From: TMP-7 sp038212445
GTDB taxonomy: Bacteria > Acidobacteriota > Terriglobia > Bryobacterales > Bryobacteraceae
Direction of reading: 5' to 3'
Assembly (NCBI GenBank): GCA_038212445.1
Contig: JBBQUM010000032.1
Span: 25,716-89,715 of the forward strand
Length of the DNA stretch: 64,000 nucleotides
Shown: positions 34,891 to 43,751 of the stretch, in pieces
Numbering within the stretch: the first letter of the stretch is position 1
How the letters are laid out: each line of letters starts with the position of its first letter
Notes under the pieces: generated by a model
Told to the model about the DNA's origin: nothing
What the model saw: only the letters and a program-made list of their open reading frames with translations
The model's database searches: none
Position numbers and translations under genes: made by a program

Positions 34891-36022
34891 GGATCACCTC
34901 TGCAACGGTCGGAACACAACTACGAAACGGAATTACAATTCTGGCCTCTACGCCTTCTCCTTGTGCACTGTGCAGCACTAGAGATTGCGCAGGACCATAA
35001 AGAGTCTCAAGACGGCCTCGTACTGAGGACAATCCCACTCCTTCGCGAACCGACTCTAACGGTGGGTTGCAAATCCCCTTGCCGTTGTCGGCCACAGTCA
35101 ATAACAGCTTCGAACCCTCATGTACGGCTGTGATCTTGATTACGCCCACACCCGATATCCCGCCTAAGCCATGCCGAATTGCGTTTTCTACAATCGGCTG
35201 TAGCACAAGGCTTGGAACCAGCGCGTCCTGGGTGTCGTCGGCGATGTCGAAAATCACGTGCAGGTTGTCCGCAAACCGGGTTCGCTCGATGTCCAGGTAA
35301 ACGTCCAGGTATTCCAGTTCCTGTTCGAGCGGGACTTCCTGCAACGAACTATCGCGCAGTGACAGGCGCAACAGTTCACTCAACCGCGCGATCATTCGGT
35401 CCGCAGCATCCGGGTCTTCATGGATCAACGCCGAGATGGTGTGAAGTGCGTTGAACAGGAAATGTGGATGCAGACGCCCTTTCAGCCAGCGAAGTTGCGC
35501 TTGGGCTAATTCGCCGTTCAGTCTCGCTGCGTTCAGTACTCCGTGTTGATAGCGCCGGTAATAAACGACAACGCAACTCACCAGCACCACCATGCAATAC
35601 AGAACAAAACAATAGTCGGCGGAATATACGATGTTCCAGAAGAGTTTGTTCCATGAAAGAAACTTCCCTTCGTGGGCGTACATCCAGGCGGACCAGATCG
35701 ACTTTGCGACTACCGTAAATGCCGCCGCTCCGAAAAGATGCGCCAGCACGCTTGGCCAGTACGGCCGTTTGTCCACCGGGAAGCGCCGCGCCCACCACAA
35801 AATTGCCGGAGTCAACGCAGCACAGACCGTCGTGAACGACAACTGCATGAACAGCATCGCTCCCCAACCGGTCTGGCTTGGCGAGAACGTGGACTCTAGG
35901 CGCATCTCCAGGCTGGACACGATGCCCAGCACCGACCACAGGACGATGATCGCCAACCCGGTAAGCCACGGTCTCGACAGAAAATGAATACCCCTTTCAG
36001 GGTTATACGTAGTCACGTCCAA
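34859..36022 (-). CDS. LytS/YehU-type sensor histidine kinase
   Basis: The 387-residue kinase has about five membrane helices in residues 15-170, no large extracellular sensor, then a His_kinase domain with LHPHFLFNALHTI (H187 is the likely phosphate acceptor). The ATPase domain has ENAIRHG, VADNGKGI and GVGLSSVRGRL. The annotated start is TTG at 36022, but a GTG at 36016 is equally possible. It is divergent from the Oar-like receptor, 125 bases away, so the pair may control or sense that receptor. Confidence 0.9.
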   Translation of the reverse strand: MDVTTYNPERGIHFLSRPWLTGLAIIVLWSVLGIVSSLEMRLESTFSPSQTGWGAMLFMQLSFTTVCAALTPAILWWARRFPVDKRPYWPSVLAHLFGAAAFTVVAKSIWSAWMYAHEGKFLSWNKLFWNIVYSADYCFVLYCMVVLVSCVVVYYRRYQHGVLNAARLNGELAQAQLRWLKGRLHPHFLFNALHTISALIHEDPDAADRMIARLSELLRLSLRDSSLQEVPLEQELEYLDVYLDIERTRFADNLHVIFDIADDTQDALVPSLVLQPIVENAIRHGLGGISGVGVIKITAVHEGSKLLLTVADNGKGICNPPLESVREGVGLSSVRGRLETLYGPAQSLVLHSAQGEGVEARIVIPFRSCVPTVAEVIHEEIARVGDR

Positions 36023-36112
36023 AAAGATTGCATGAAACCGGCAAGGAATCTACCCTCCCACCGGGTAAACCGCCGTTTCGCCCCTGATCGACCGCGCCTT
36101 GCCCCGGAAACA

Positions 36113-36141
36113 TTGCCCTGGTCATCAAGCACGCTTATTGT
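36113..36141 (+). promoter_or_regulatory. Possible promoter of the Oar-like receptor
   Basis: TTGCCC (36113-36118) and TATTGT (36136-36141) are separated by 17 bases. Transcription would start almost at the ATG at 36148, implying a leaderless or very short-leader message. The match is moderate. Confidence 0.35.
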
Positions 36142-36147
36142 CGCTCT

Positions 36148-39100
36148 ATGATCTCGCTAAAATGGGCAAGTATCTTCGTTTTCGGGATGTTGCTTACCGC
36201 CACGGTCTGGGCACAGTCCAGTGGTGAGCTTGTTGGCACTATTCTGGACGCGTCTTCCGCGGCTGTCCCGGGCGCCACCGTGGAGGCTAAGAACGTCGCC
36301 ACTGGGGTGAAGGCCACCGCCACCGCTAACGGCTCGGGGCAATACAGGATCGGGAACCTGATTCCTGGAACTTACTCGGTGACATCCACGGCCGCCGGCT
36401 TCAGTCCAGCCTCGCTGCAGGGATTGAATGTAGACTCCAACAAGGTCGCGACAGCAAACCTCACTATGCAGGTTGGACAGGTTTCCACTTCTGTTGAGGT
36501 CACGGCGGCATCCGCCGTCATCGACACCACTACACCGACCATCCAAAGTACGTTCGACACCGCTGCAGCGCGCGATCTTCCGGTCACCAGTATCGGACTC
36601 GGTTCCGCAAATCTGGCTTTGTTGAATGCCGGAGTTGCCAGCAACGGCGGCCTTTCGGTTGGCGAAGGGCCATCTGTGGGTGGCCAACGGCCCTACAACA
36701 ACAACTTCATGATCGAGGGAGTCGATAACAACAATAAGTCGGTCACAGGCTCAGTAATTCGAAATATCCCCAACGACTCGGTAGCCGAATTCACCGTCCT
36801 CCAGAACCAGATGAGTTCGGAGTATGGTCATTCCTCCGGCGGCCAGTTCAATACGATTCTACGTGGCGGCACCAACGAGATTCATGGGACTCTCTACGAT
36901 TACCTGCAAAACCGGAAATTCAACGCAATCGACCAGCAGGTTCAGAATCAAGCCATCGCGAGCGGTGTGAAACCAGAGAACACGCGCTTTGACTCCAATC
37001 GCTTTGGCGGCTCCATCGGCGGCCCAATCCTTAAGAACAAGCTGTTCTACTACGGGCTCTTTGAATACAATCCGCTTGGGTTCGCATCCGTGCCGGCATC
37101 AGTCTTCGCGCCCACCGCCGCCGGGTATACCCAACTCGCTGGTCTCACCGGTATTAGCCAGACAAACCTCGGTGTCCTGAAACAATATGTTCCCGCCGCC
37201 GCCATCGCATCCAAGACCATCAGCGTTACCGGCGTGCAAATTCCGGTTGGGGCATTGCAGTTCACCGCTCCCAATTATCAGAACAATACCGCTGCGGTAG
37301 GCACGATGGACTACACGCTCTCGGAGCGCGACCAGTTTCGTGGCCGGTTCATCTATAACAAGCTGTCGCAAATCGACGTAGCGTCGTCTCTGCCTTCATT
37401 CTGGACGCTATCGCCGAACACGTACTACGTGGCGTCACTGGCCGAGTACCATAACTTCTCGGCGAATCTGAACAACGAACTGCGCCTCGGCTATAACCGC
37501 GTGAACCAGAACCTTCCAACGCCTGATCTGAAGTTCCCTGGGCTCGATGCATTCCCCAGTTTCGTCTTCAACGATCTCGGCCTTGACGTTGGACCCAATC
37601 AGGTCAGTCCCCAATCCAGCACACAGAACGTCTATCAGGTGATGGACAACGTCGCTTGGGTCAAGGGCGCTCATACACTGAAATTTGGATTCGACGGTCG
37701 AAAGTACATCGCGCCGTCCTCCTTCACCCAGCGTCCCCGCGGCGAGTACATTTACGGCACCCTCGACATTTATCTTAGGGACCTCACGCCCGACAAGGAA
37801 GCACAGCGCGGTCTCGGCAATGTCAATTACTACGGCGACCAGCTCGCGTTCTATGGATTTGTGAACGACTCGTGGCGCCTCCGTCCCAACGTTACGGTAA
37901 ACCTGGGATTGCGCTACGAATACTTCACGGTTCCCGCATCCGAGAAGCTGCAGTCGTTGAATCACATCTCCGACGTGCCCGGCTTGATCACATTCAACGA
38001 ACCCAAGTCGCAGACTAAGAACTTCGCGCCTCGCGTAGGCATTGCTTACTCGCCCGGCAAGGACGGCAAGACTTCTATCCGGGCCGGCTTCGGCATGGCG
38101 TACGATGTGCTCTACGACAACATTGGATCGCTTCAGCTGCCTCCGCAACTGAAGACGACAGTGGATATTACCAATGGCGGTCCAGCACTGTCCGGTGCTC
38201 CGAATTTCCTGAAGAACGGCGGCATCCGGCCGGATACCGGCGGAGGCGCTCTCACCGCTGACGCAGCGCGTGCACGCACTGCCGCTTTTCTCGGAAACTA
38301 CATCGTGCCGTACTCCCTGCAGTGGAACTTTGGCATCCAGCATGTATTCGCCAAAGACTACACACTGGAAACCCGCTATCTGGGAACCCGCGGCGTCCAT
38401 CTGGACATCCAGACGCGCCTCAACAAGCAGGCTGTTGTCACGCCGACCCACAACCTTCCGACCTACTTAACGCCGCCAAGCCAGGCGACGCTCGACGCGC
38501 TTCCGCTTACGCTCGATCAAATTTCAAGCGAATCGAACCTGCGTCCGCAATTCCAGGCGGCAGGGTTTACTAACGGCGGCTTCGTCTACAACAATCCGGC
38601 CGGCAACTCTACTTACCACGGTTGGGCCACCCAACTCACCCGGCGCTTCTCCGATGGGCTTCAGTTCCAAGCCGCCTACACATGGAGTCACCTCATTGAC
38701 GACAGCACAGCGGACTTCTTCACCACGCTGCTTACCCCGCGCCGTCCCCAGGACTTCCAGAATCTGCGCAACGACCGCTCGAACTCAGCGCTCGACCGGC
38801 GTCACCGCATCACGGTCGCAGCCCTCTATGAGATGCCCTGGTTCAAGCATTCCAACTGGTATGCCAAGAACCTGATCGGGAACTGGAACGTTGCCCCTAT
38901 TTACACTTACGAGACGCCCGAGTACGTCACGGTTCAGAGCCAGACGGATTCGAATCTCAACGGAGACCCGTTTGCCGATCGCGTCATCGTCAATCCAGCC
39001 GGGCAGGGAAATGTCGGAAGCGACGTGATCCCCCTCTGCCGTGGAGTGGGAGCCTGCGATCCGAACGACCCAGCTAGCGCTTCCCGCATTGTGGCGTATC

Positions 39101-39453
39101 AGGCCGTAAATCCGAATGCCAAATACATCCGAGCAGAAATCGGCGCCTACGCCAACGGCGGCCGCAATACACTCCTGGGCCGTCCCATCCAGAACTGGGA
39201 TCTCAATCTGCTGAAGAACTTCAACGTGACTGAACGGTACAAAGTGCAATTCTCCGCCCAGTTCTTCAACCTGTTCAATCACGCACAGTTCGTTCCCGGG
39301 TTTGTGAACCGGGCCGACAACCCCACCGTGACCAACACCAGCGCCGGCGTTTGGAACTACACCACTCCCGGCACCAGCGAATTCAACAATCCCGAGGCGA
39401 TCTACGGAAGCAATCCGCGCAATATCCAATTCGCTTTGAAGCTGATCTTCTAG
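36148..39453 (+). CDS. Oar-like TonB-dependent outer-membrane receptor with carboxypeptidase-regulatory domain
   Basis: The 1101-residue product has a signal peptide ending ATVWAQ and a carboxypeptidase-regulatory-like beta-sandwich (about 25-105, GATVEAKNVATG, IGNLIPGTYSV). A plug-like segment (about 130-240) contains RPYNNNFMIEGVDNNNKS and SSEYGHSSGGQFN. The rest is a large beta-barrel ending in the aromatic terminus NIQFALKLIF. Such Oar/Cna-type receptors are expanded in Acidobacteriota and import large or polymeric substrates; the ligand here is unknown. It is divergent from a LytS/LytR pair and is likely driven by the TonB/Exb set upstream. A good terminator follows. Confidence 0.88.
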   Translation: MISLKWASIFVFGMLLTATVWAQSSGELVGTILDASSAAVPGATVEAKNVATGVKATATANGSGQYRIGNLIPGTYSVTSTAAGFSPASLQGLNVDSNKVATANLTMQVGQVSTSVEVTAASAVIDTTTPTIQSTFDTAAARDLPVTSIGLGSANLALLNAGVASNGGLSVGEGPSVGGQRPYNNNFMIEGVDNNNKSVTGSVIRNIPNDSVAEFTVLQNQMSSEYGHSSGGQFNTILRGGTNEIHGTLYDYLQNRKFNAIDQQVQNQAIASGVKPENTRFDSNRFGGSIGGPILKNKLFYYGLFEYNPLGFASVPASVFAPTAAGYTQLAGLTGISQTNLGVLKQYVPAAAIASKTISVTGVQIPVGALQFTAPNYQNNTAAVGTMDYTLSERDQFRGRFIYNKLSQIDVASSLPSFWTLSPNTYYVASLAEYHNFSANLNNELRLGYNRVNQNLPTPDLKFPGLDAFPSFVFNDLGLDVGPNQVSPQSSTQNVYQVMDNVAWVKGAHTLKFGFDGRKYIAPSSFTQRPRGEYIYGTLDIYLRDLTPDKEAQRGLGNVNYYGDQLAFYGFVNDSWRLRPNVTVNLGLRYEYFTVPASEKLQSLNHISDVPGLITFNEPKSQTKNFAPRVGIAYSPGKDGKTSIRAGFGMAYDVLYDNIGSLQLPPQLKTTVDITNGGPALSGAPNFLKNGGIRPDTGGGALTADAARARTAAFLGNYIVPYSLQWNFGIQHVFAKDYTLETRYLGTRGVHLDIQTRLNKQAVVTPTHNLPTYLTPPSQATLDALPLTLDQISSESNLRPQFQAAGFTNGGFVYNNPAGNSTYHGWATQLTRRFSDGLQFQAAYTWSHLIDDSTADFFTTLLTPRRPQDFQNLRNDRSNSALDRRHRITVAALYEMPWFKHSNWYAKNLIGNWNVAPIYTYETPEYVTVQSQTDSNLNGDPFADRVIVNPAGQGNVGSDVIPLCRGVGACDPNDPASASRIVAYQAVNPNAKYIRAEIGAYANGGRNTLLGRPIQNWDLNLLKNFNVTERYKVQFSAQFFNLFNHAQFVPGFVNRADNPTVTNTSAGVWNYTTPGTSEFNNPEAIYGSNPRNIQFALKLIF

Positions 39454-39484
39454 TTCGTCAACTCTCCGGTACTACCTGTGAAAA

Positions 39485-39523
39485 ACGGGCGGGGGCTATT
39501 CGGCTCTCGCCCGTAATTTTTTT
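39485..39523 (+). terminator. Rho-independent terminator of the receptor gene
   Basis: ACGGGCG (39485-39491) pairs with CGCCCGT (39508-39514) around a 16-base loop and is followed by AATTTTTTT (39515-39523). It lies 32 bases after the receptor stop codon. Confidence 0.8.
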
Positions 39524-39562
39524 AGGGCCTCACTGCGCCGTCGTACACTAAAGGTAGATTCC

Positions 39563-41776
39563 ATGCTGTCTGAAACGGTGCCGGGGTGTCCTTCCGTCGA
39601 CCCAGTCGAGCAACTCTACCAGGAGTTGGAGGATAAAGTCCGGGCTGCGCGGCCGCGTGAGGATCTGGCTCCTCTCTTTAAGGCCTACCAGTTTGCTGCC
39701 GAGCGTCACAAAACCCAGAAGCGTCGCTCGGGTGAGCCCTATCTGGTGCATCCACTAGCGGTTACTCACACCCTCGCCGACATGCAACTCGACCTAGTCT
39801 GCCTGCAGACCGGCCTTCTGCATGACGTCATCGAGGACACCAGCGCGACCTCTGAGGAAATTCGCAAATTATTCGGTGACGAGGTAGCCCGCTGTGTGGA
39901 CGGCGTCACCAAGTTAAGCAAGGTCCATCTTTACTCGCGTGAGGAACGCCAGGCCGAGAGCGTCCGCAAGATGCTCCTGGCGATGGTCACCGACATTCGC
40001 GTGATCCTGGTAAAGCTCGCCGATCGCCTCCATAACATGCGAACGCTCGGCGCCCTGCCGCCCGACCGTCAGGAAGCCATCGCCAACGAGACCCTCGAGA
40101 TCTACGCGCCCATCGCCCATCGCCTTGGGATGGGAAAAATCCGAGGTGAGCTTGAGGACTTGGCGTTCCGCTACGCCGAGCCTGAATCCGCCGAGGCCCT
40201 CATCGGCGAGATCGAAACCAAGCGTCAGGCCAACGAGGAATATCTAAAGGAAATTCGCCAGTCGATTGAACAGAACCTCGGTCGCGAAGGGATTCCCGCC
40301 AAAGTCGACGGGCGCGTAAAACGCGCTTACTCGGTCTATCTCAAACTGAAGCGCCAGAAAATTCCACTCGACCAGGTCTACGATCTACTCGCGCTCCGGA
40401 TTATCACCGACTCCGTAAAGAACTGCTACGCCGCTCTCGGCGTGATCCATAACGAGTACCATCCCATCCCGGGCCGCATCAAGGACTTCATTGCAATCCC
40501 GCGATCGAACCTTTACCAGTCACTCCACACGTCGGTAATCGGTCCAGGCGGGTGCGCTTTCGAGGTGCAGATTCGTACCGACGAAATGCATCGCATCGCC
40601 GAGGAGGGCATTGCGGCCCACTGGAAGTACAAGGAAGGCAAACGCGGCCCTGCCGAGGACGATCAGCGTATCGCATGGCTGCGGCAGCTCGTCGAATGGC
40701 AGCGCGAGATGCGCGACCCCGGGGAGTTCATGTCCACACTCAAAGTGGATTTGTATCCGGAAGAGGTCTACGCTTTCACTCCTCGCGGCAAAGTCATTGT
40801 GCTGCCCCGGGACGCCACTCCTATCGATTTCGCGTACTCAATCCATAGCGACGTAGGCAACACGTGTGTGGGCGCGAAGGTAAATGGCCGCATCGTTCCG
40901 TTGAAGTACGCCCTGCGCAACGGCGACGTTATCGAAATTCTCACGCAGCCAGGTCACCTGCCCAGTAAGGACTGGCTCACTCTCGCCAAGACCACACGTG
41001 CGCGTAACAAGATCAAGCACGTGATCAACACCACCGAGCGCGCCAAAGCGGTGGAGATCGGCGAGAAATACCTCGAGAAGGAAGCGCGCCGCCTCGGCGT
41101 TTCGCTCAATAAGATCACGAAGGCGGAGCTCGAGGGTGTGGCCTCCGAATATGGCTACAGCAAGATTGAGGACCTGCATGCCGCGCTTGGTTATGGCAAG
41201 TTCTCCGCGCGTCAGGTATTGCAGAAACTCGCGCCCGATCAGGTTCAGCCCGACGAACCGCGCGAGACTCAGAAGCCTGCCTACGTGCCGCCAACCGGCG
41301 CCCCCGGCCAGCCCGACGGCAACGGCGATCTCGTCATCAAGGTCAAAGGAATCGATGATCTGCTGGTCTACCGCGCAAAGTGTTGCAACCCGATTCGCGG
41401 AGAGAATATTGTCGGTTACGTCACCCGCGGCAAAGGGATCGCGGTTCATTCCGTAAACTGCACAAACGTCCAGAACCTGATGTACGAGGTCGAGCGAAAA
41501 ATCGAAGTCGAGTGGGCGCGCGCCACCGTCGAAAGCTTTCCTATTAAACTGACCATCCTCACGGACGACCGTCCTGGAATGCTCAATCAGCTCACTAACG
41601 TCCTATTCACCGAGCAGAGCAACATCCGCAGCCTCGAAGCCCACGCCGACCCGCAACGTGGCGAGTGCGCCGTGGTCGAAATGACCGCCGAGGTCCGCGA
41701 CAAGAAGCAGCTTGAGCGCGTCGTCTCCTCCATCCGGCGCATCTCTGGCGTCCGTGACGTCGAACGAATTCAATAA
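39563..41776 (+). CDS. rel: Bifunctional (p)ppGpp synthetase/hydrolase Rel
   Basis: The 737-residue enzyme makes and degrades the stringent-response alarmone. The hydrolase HD site is intact (H63, H87-D88, E91-D92 in LLHDVIEDT). The synthetase has GRVKRAYSVYLKLKRQK and RIKD at 305-308, the RxKD form typical of bifunctional rather than synthetase-only RelA. TGS (about 395-455), a Cys-bearing region (RAKCCNPIRGENIVGYV) and ACT (about 665-737) domains follow. It is probably the sole long Rel protein. A DUF971 gene follows after 6 bases. Confidence 0.96.
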   Translation: MLSETVPGCPSVDPVEQLYQELEDKVRAARPREDLAPLFKAYQFAAERHKTQKRRSGEPYLVHPLAVTHTLADMQLDLVCLQTGLLHDVIEDTSATSEEIRKLFGDEVARCVDGVTKLSKVHLYSREERQAESVRKMLLAMVTDIRVILVKLADRLHNMRTLGALPPDRQEAIANETLEIYAPIAHRLGMGKIRGELEDLAFRYAEPESAEALIGEIETKRQANEEYLKEIRQSIEQNLGREGIPAKVDGRVKRAYSVYLKLKRQKIPLDQVYDLLALRIITDSVKNCYAALGVIHNEYHPIPGRIKDFIAIPRSNLYQSLHTSVIGPGGCAFEVQIRTDEMHRIAEEGIAAHWKYKEGKRGPAEDDQRIAWLRQLVEWQREMRDPGEFMSTLKVDLYPEEVYAFTPRGKVIVLPRDATPIDFAYSIHSDVGNTCVGAKVNGRIVPLKYALRNGDVIEILTQPGHLPSKDWLTLAKTTRARNKIKHVINTTERAKAVEIGEKYLEKEARRLGVSLNKITKAELEGVASEYGYSKIEDLHAALGYGKFSARQVLQKLAPDQVQPDEPRETQKPAYVPPTGAPGQPDGNGDLVIKVKGIDDLLVYRAKCCNPIRGENIVGYVTRGKGIAVHSVNCTNVQNLMYEVERKIEVEWARATVESFPIKLTILTDDRPGMLNQLTNVLFTEQSNIRSLEAHADPQRGECAVVEMTAEVRDKKQLERVVSSIRRISGVRDVERIQ

Positions 41777-41782
41777 CGGAAA

Positions 41783-42145
41783 ATGCGACCCAACCCCGAG
41801 CACATTGCCATCTCCAAGTCGAAGGGAATGAAGATCGACTGGGACGACGGCCACCGCAGTGAATACTCCCTTGCCTACCTACGCGACGAATGTCCTTGCG
41901 CCACCTGTACCGGTGCGCATGGCACCGAGCCTCAGAAGACCAGCTATTCGGCGCCATCCACCACGCCGTTTCAGATGTACAAGCCAACCCTGAAGATGAA
42001 TGCGGTGGAACCCGTGGGCAGCTACGCTTTTAAGATCGACTGGAACGATGGCCACAACGCCGGAATCTACTCCTACGATCGTCTGCGTGAAATCTGTCCT
42101 TGCGATTCCTGCCGCGCGCTTCGAGGCGCCGCAACATCGGCCTGA
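41783..42145 (+). CDS. DUF971 (gamma-butyrobetaine hydroxylase-like N-terminal domain) protein
   Basis: The 120-residue protein has two related halves, each with a W-x-DGH core and a cysteine cluster: KIDWDDGHRSEYS...CPCATC and KIDWNDGHNAGIYS...CPCDSC. The second cysteine set is typical of the family and may bind zinc or take part in Fe-S handling; some DUF971 proteins are linked to Fe-S carrier Mrp/ApbC. It follows rel by 6 bases. The function is not established here. Confidence 0.88.
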   Translation: MRPNPEHIAISKSKGMKIDWDDGHRSEYSLAYLRDECPCATCTGAHGTEPQKTSYSAPSTTPFQMYKPTLKMNAVEPVGSYAFKIDWNDGHNAGIYSYDRLREICPCDSCRALRGAATSA

Positions 42146-42167
42146 ACGGTGTGATAACCTCGTGCCC

Positions 42168-42518
42168 ATGATTCGACGATCAGTTCTTTTTCTTATTACG
42201 GCCTGCACAATCTGGGCGGCAGATGTCTCCGGCAGATGGAACCTAAGCGTCGAGAGCGAGGCAGGGTCAGGAAATCCGACCTTTGTCTTTAAGCAGGAAG
42301 GCGACAAGCTGACCGGCACTTACTCGGGACAATTGGGGGATGCCAAAGTCACAGGCACCGTCAATGGGGAGACAGTAGAGTTCTGGTTTGAAGCATCGCC
42401 CTCCGGCGACAAGATTACGGTAAAGTACACCGGCAAGCTACAGGGGACCAATAAGATTAAGGGCGACATTGACTTTGGGGGGCTCGGCAAAGGGACCTTC
42501 ACCGGCGAGAAAAAATAA
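42168..42518 (+). CDS. Small secreted beta-rich protein of unknown function
   Basis: Starting at 42168 gives 116 residues with a signal peptide (MIRRSVLFLITACTIWA). An earlier in-frame start would run through DUF971. The mature part is a repetitive beta-strand protein rich in Gly, Thr and Lys (FKQEGDKLTGTYSGQLG, KYTGKLQGTNKIKGDIDFGG), resembling small lipocalin-like or beta-clam proteins common in Acidobacteriota. The function is unknown. Its stop codon touches a shared terminator hairpin. Confidence 0.75.
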   Translation: MIRRSVLFLITACTIWAADVSGRWNLSVESEAGSGNPTFVFKQEGDKLTGTYSGQLGDAKVTGTVNGETVEFWFEASPSGDKITVKYTGKLQGTNKIKGDIDFGGLGKGTFTGEKK

Positions 42519-42551
42519 AGGCCGACCCGGCGGAGGATCCGGATCGGCCTT
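42510..42551 (-). terminator. Convergent terminator hairpin
   Basis: AAGGCCGA (42518-42525) pairs with TCGGCCTT (42544-42551) around an 18-base loop. On the minus strand the stem is followed by TTTATTTTTT, a good U-tract for the TonB-like gene ending at 42566. It may also slow transcription of the plus-strand gene. Confidence 0.75.
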
Positions 42552-42565
42552 AGGGTGCGAACTTC

Positions 42566-43582
42566 CTACAGCAACCGGAAGTTCACTTCAATCTGCGCTT
42601 CAACATTCACTGGCTTGCCGTCTTTCATGCCCGGCTTAAACTTCCACTTAGTCACCGCTTCGATCGCTTTCTGATCGAGGCCCAGACCGAGCGGACGAAT
42701 AACTTTCACGTCACGCGCGAAACCCTTCGAGTCGACGATGACATACAACACTACCGTGCCCTGAAATTTCGCTTTGCGCGCTTCATCGGAGTATTCTGGT
42801 TCCACGCGGTAGACTAGTTCGGGTCGGGACACGCCGCCGCCGATCCGAAATACACCGCCGCCAACGCCGCCGCCCGATCCGGGGCCAAATCCTTGACCGC
42901 TTCCAGACCCAACGCCGCCGCCACGTCCTGTTCCAATGCCTCCACCCGATCCCGGGCCATTCGACGGCATTCCCATCTTAGCCAGCGGGTCGCCATACTG
43001 ATTCATGTTGACCTGCGGCAATTGCGCGTCAGGTTGAGCGATGATCGTAGGCTCCATCGGAAGCTTAGGATTTTGATTCTCGATAACGGCACTAGGCGGG
43101 ACAAATTGCTTATCCGCCACTCGAGGCAACTTGCCTTTGCTGGGGGGCGTCGGGGACCGGTCGCCACCACCGCCGCCACCGCCCATAGCCTGTTTCTGAA
43201 CAACATTCTTGGGCTGATACGGGGCGAGATCAGGCGCGATCAGGGTTACATGCTCCTTGATCACCTTCTGAACTGCAGAGCTCGTTCCCAAAAAAATGAG
43301 GATAGCGATCAGGCCGCCATGAATCAGCAGCGACGTCAACCCGGCGGTCTTCTCTTGTCCGGCGGTGCCGCCCCAAAGCTCCTGGACAGGCACTGGCTTG
43401 GAGGTTAACTCCAATGGAGGCAATTTCTTAGGGTGAATCAGCTCATCGATCTGCGTGACAAAGGACTTGTACCACGGTACTTCAATCGTCGGCGCAAATA
43501 GACGCTGCAGATGGATGTCTGCATCGTTTGTTCCGCTACCGTTATTCACGGCTTCTTTTGGCTCCACAGTCATTTGTTCCAT
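42566..43582 (-). CDS. TonB-family protein with a long cytoplasmic N-terminus
   Basis: This 338-residue protein differs from the tonB at 28883. A soluble stretch of about 80 residues precedes the only membrane helix (about 84-104, TSLLIHGGLIAILIFLG), followed by a Gly-rich linker (repeats of GGG/GSG, about 205-250) and a C-terminal TonB domain with RVEPEYSDEARKAKFQGTV and AIEAVTKWKFKPGMKDGKPV. No exb genes adjoin it. The long N-terminus could bind a cytoplasmic partner. A structured leader lies upstream. Confidence 0.82.
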   Translation of the reverse strand: MEQMTVEPKEAVNNGSGTNDADIHLQRLFAPTIEVPWYKSFVTQIDELIHPKKLPPLELTSKPVPVQELWGGTAGQEKTAGLTSLLIHGGLIAILIFLGTSSAVQKVIKEHVTLIAPDLAPYQPKNVVQKQAMGGGGGGGDRSPTPPSKGKLPRVADKQFVPPSAVIENQNPKLPMEPTIIAQPDAQLPQVNMNQYGDPLAKMGMPSNGPGSGGGIGTGRGGGVGSGSGQGFGPGSGGGVGGGVFRIGGGVSRPELVYRVEPEYSDEARKAKFQGTVVLYVIVDSKGFARDVKVIRPLGLGLDQKAIEAVTKWKFKPGMKDGKPVNVEAQIEVNFRLL

Positions 43583-43620
43583 GCGCGCCTCGCCAGCCCA
43601 GTAGCAACAGCGATCCCGTC

Positions 43621-43684
43621 CACTCTCTTGGACGTAGATTTCATTTCCAAAGTTGCAGAAAATGGAACTTTGTCCAATAGAGTG
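43621..43684 (-). promoter_or_regulatory. Nested inverted repeat in the leader of the second tonB-like gene
   Basis: CACTCTCTTGGAC (43621-43633) and GTCCAATAGAGTG (43672-43684) match at 12 of 13 positions as inverted repeats. Inside them CAAAGTT (43648-43654) and AACTTTG (43666-43672) form a perfect 7-base pair. The block lies 39-102 bases upstream of the start codon. It could be a folded mRNA leader or a regulator-binding site. Confidence 0.5.
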
Positions 43685-43751
43685 ATCTTGCTGAGAATTC
43701 TACCACATACCCTCCGGCCCGAAACCGCTCTATGGTTTTACGTAGAGCGCG

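Noticed and set aside
37435..38451. Minus-strand ORF of 338 codons inside the Oar-like receptor
   Set aside because: Antisense to a well-supported receptor gene; no ribosome site or domain seen.
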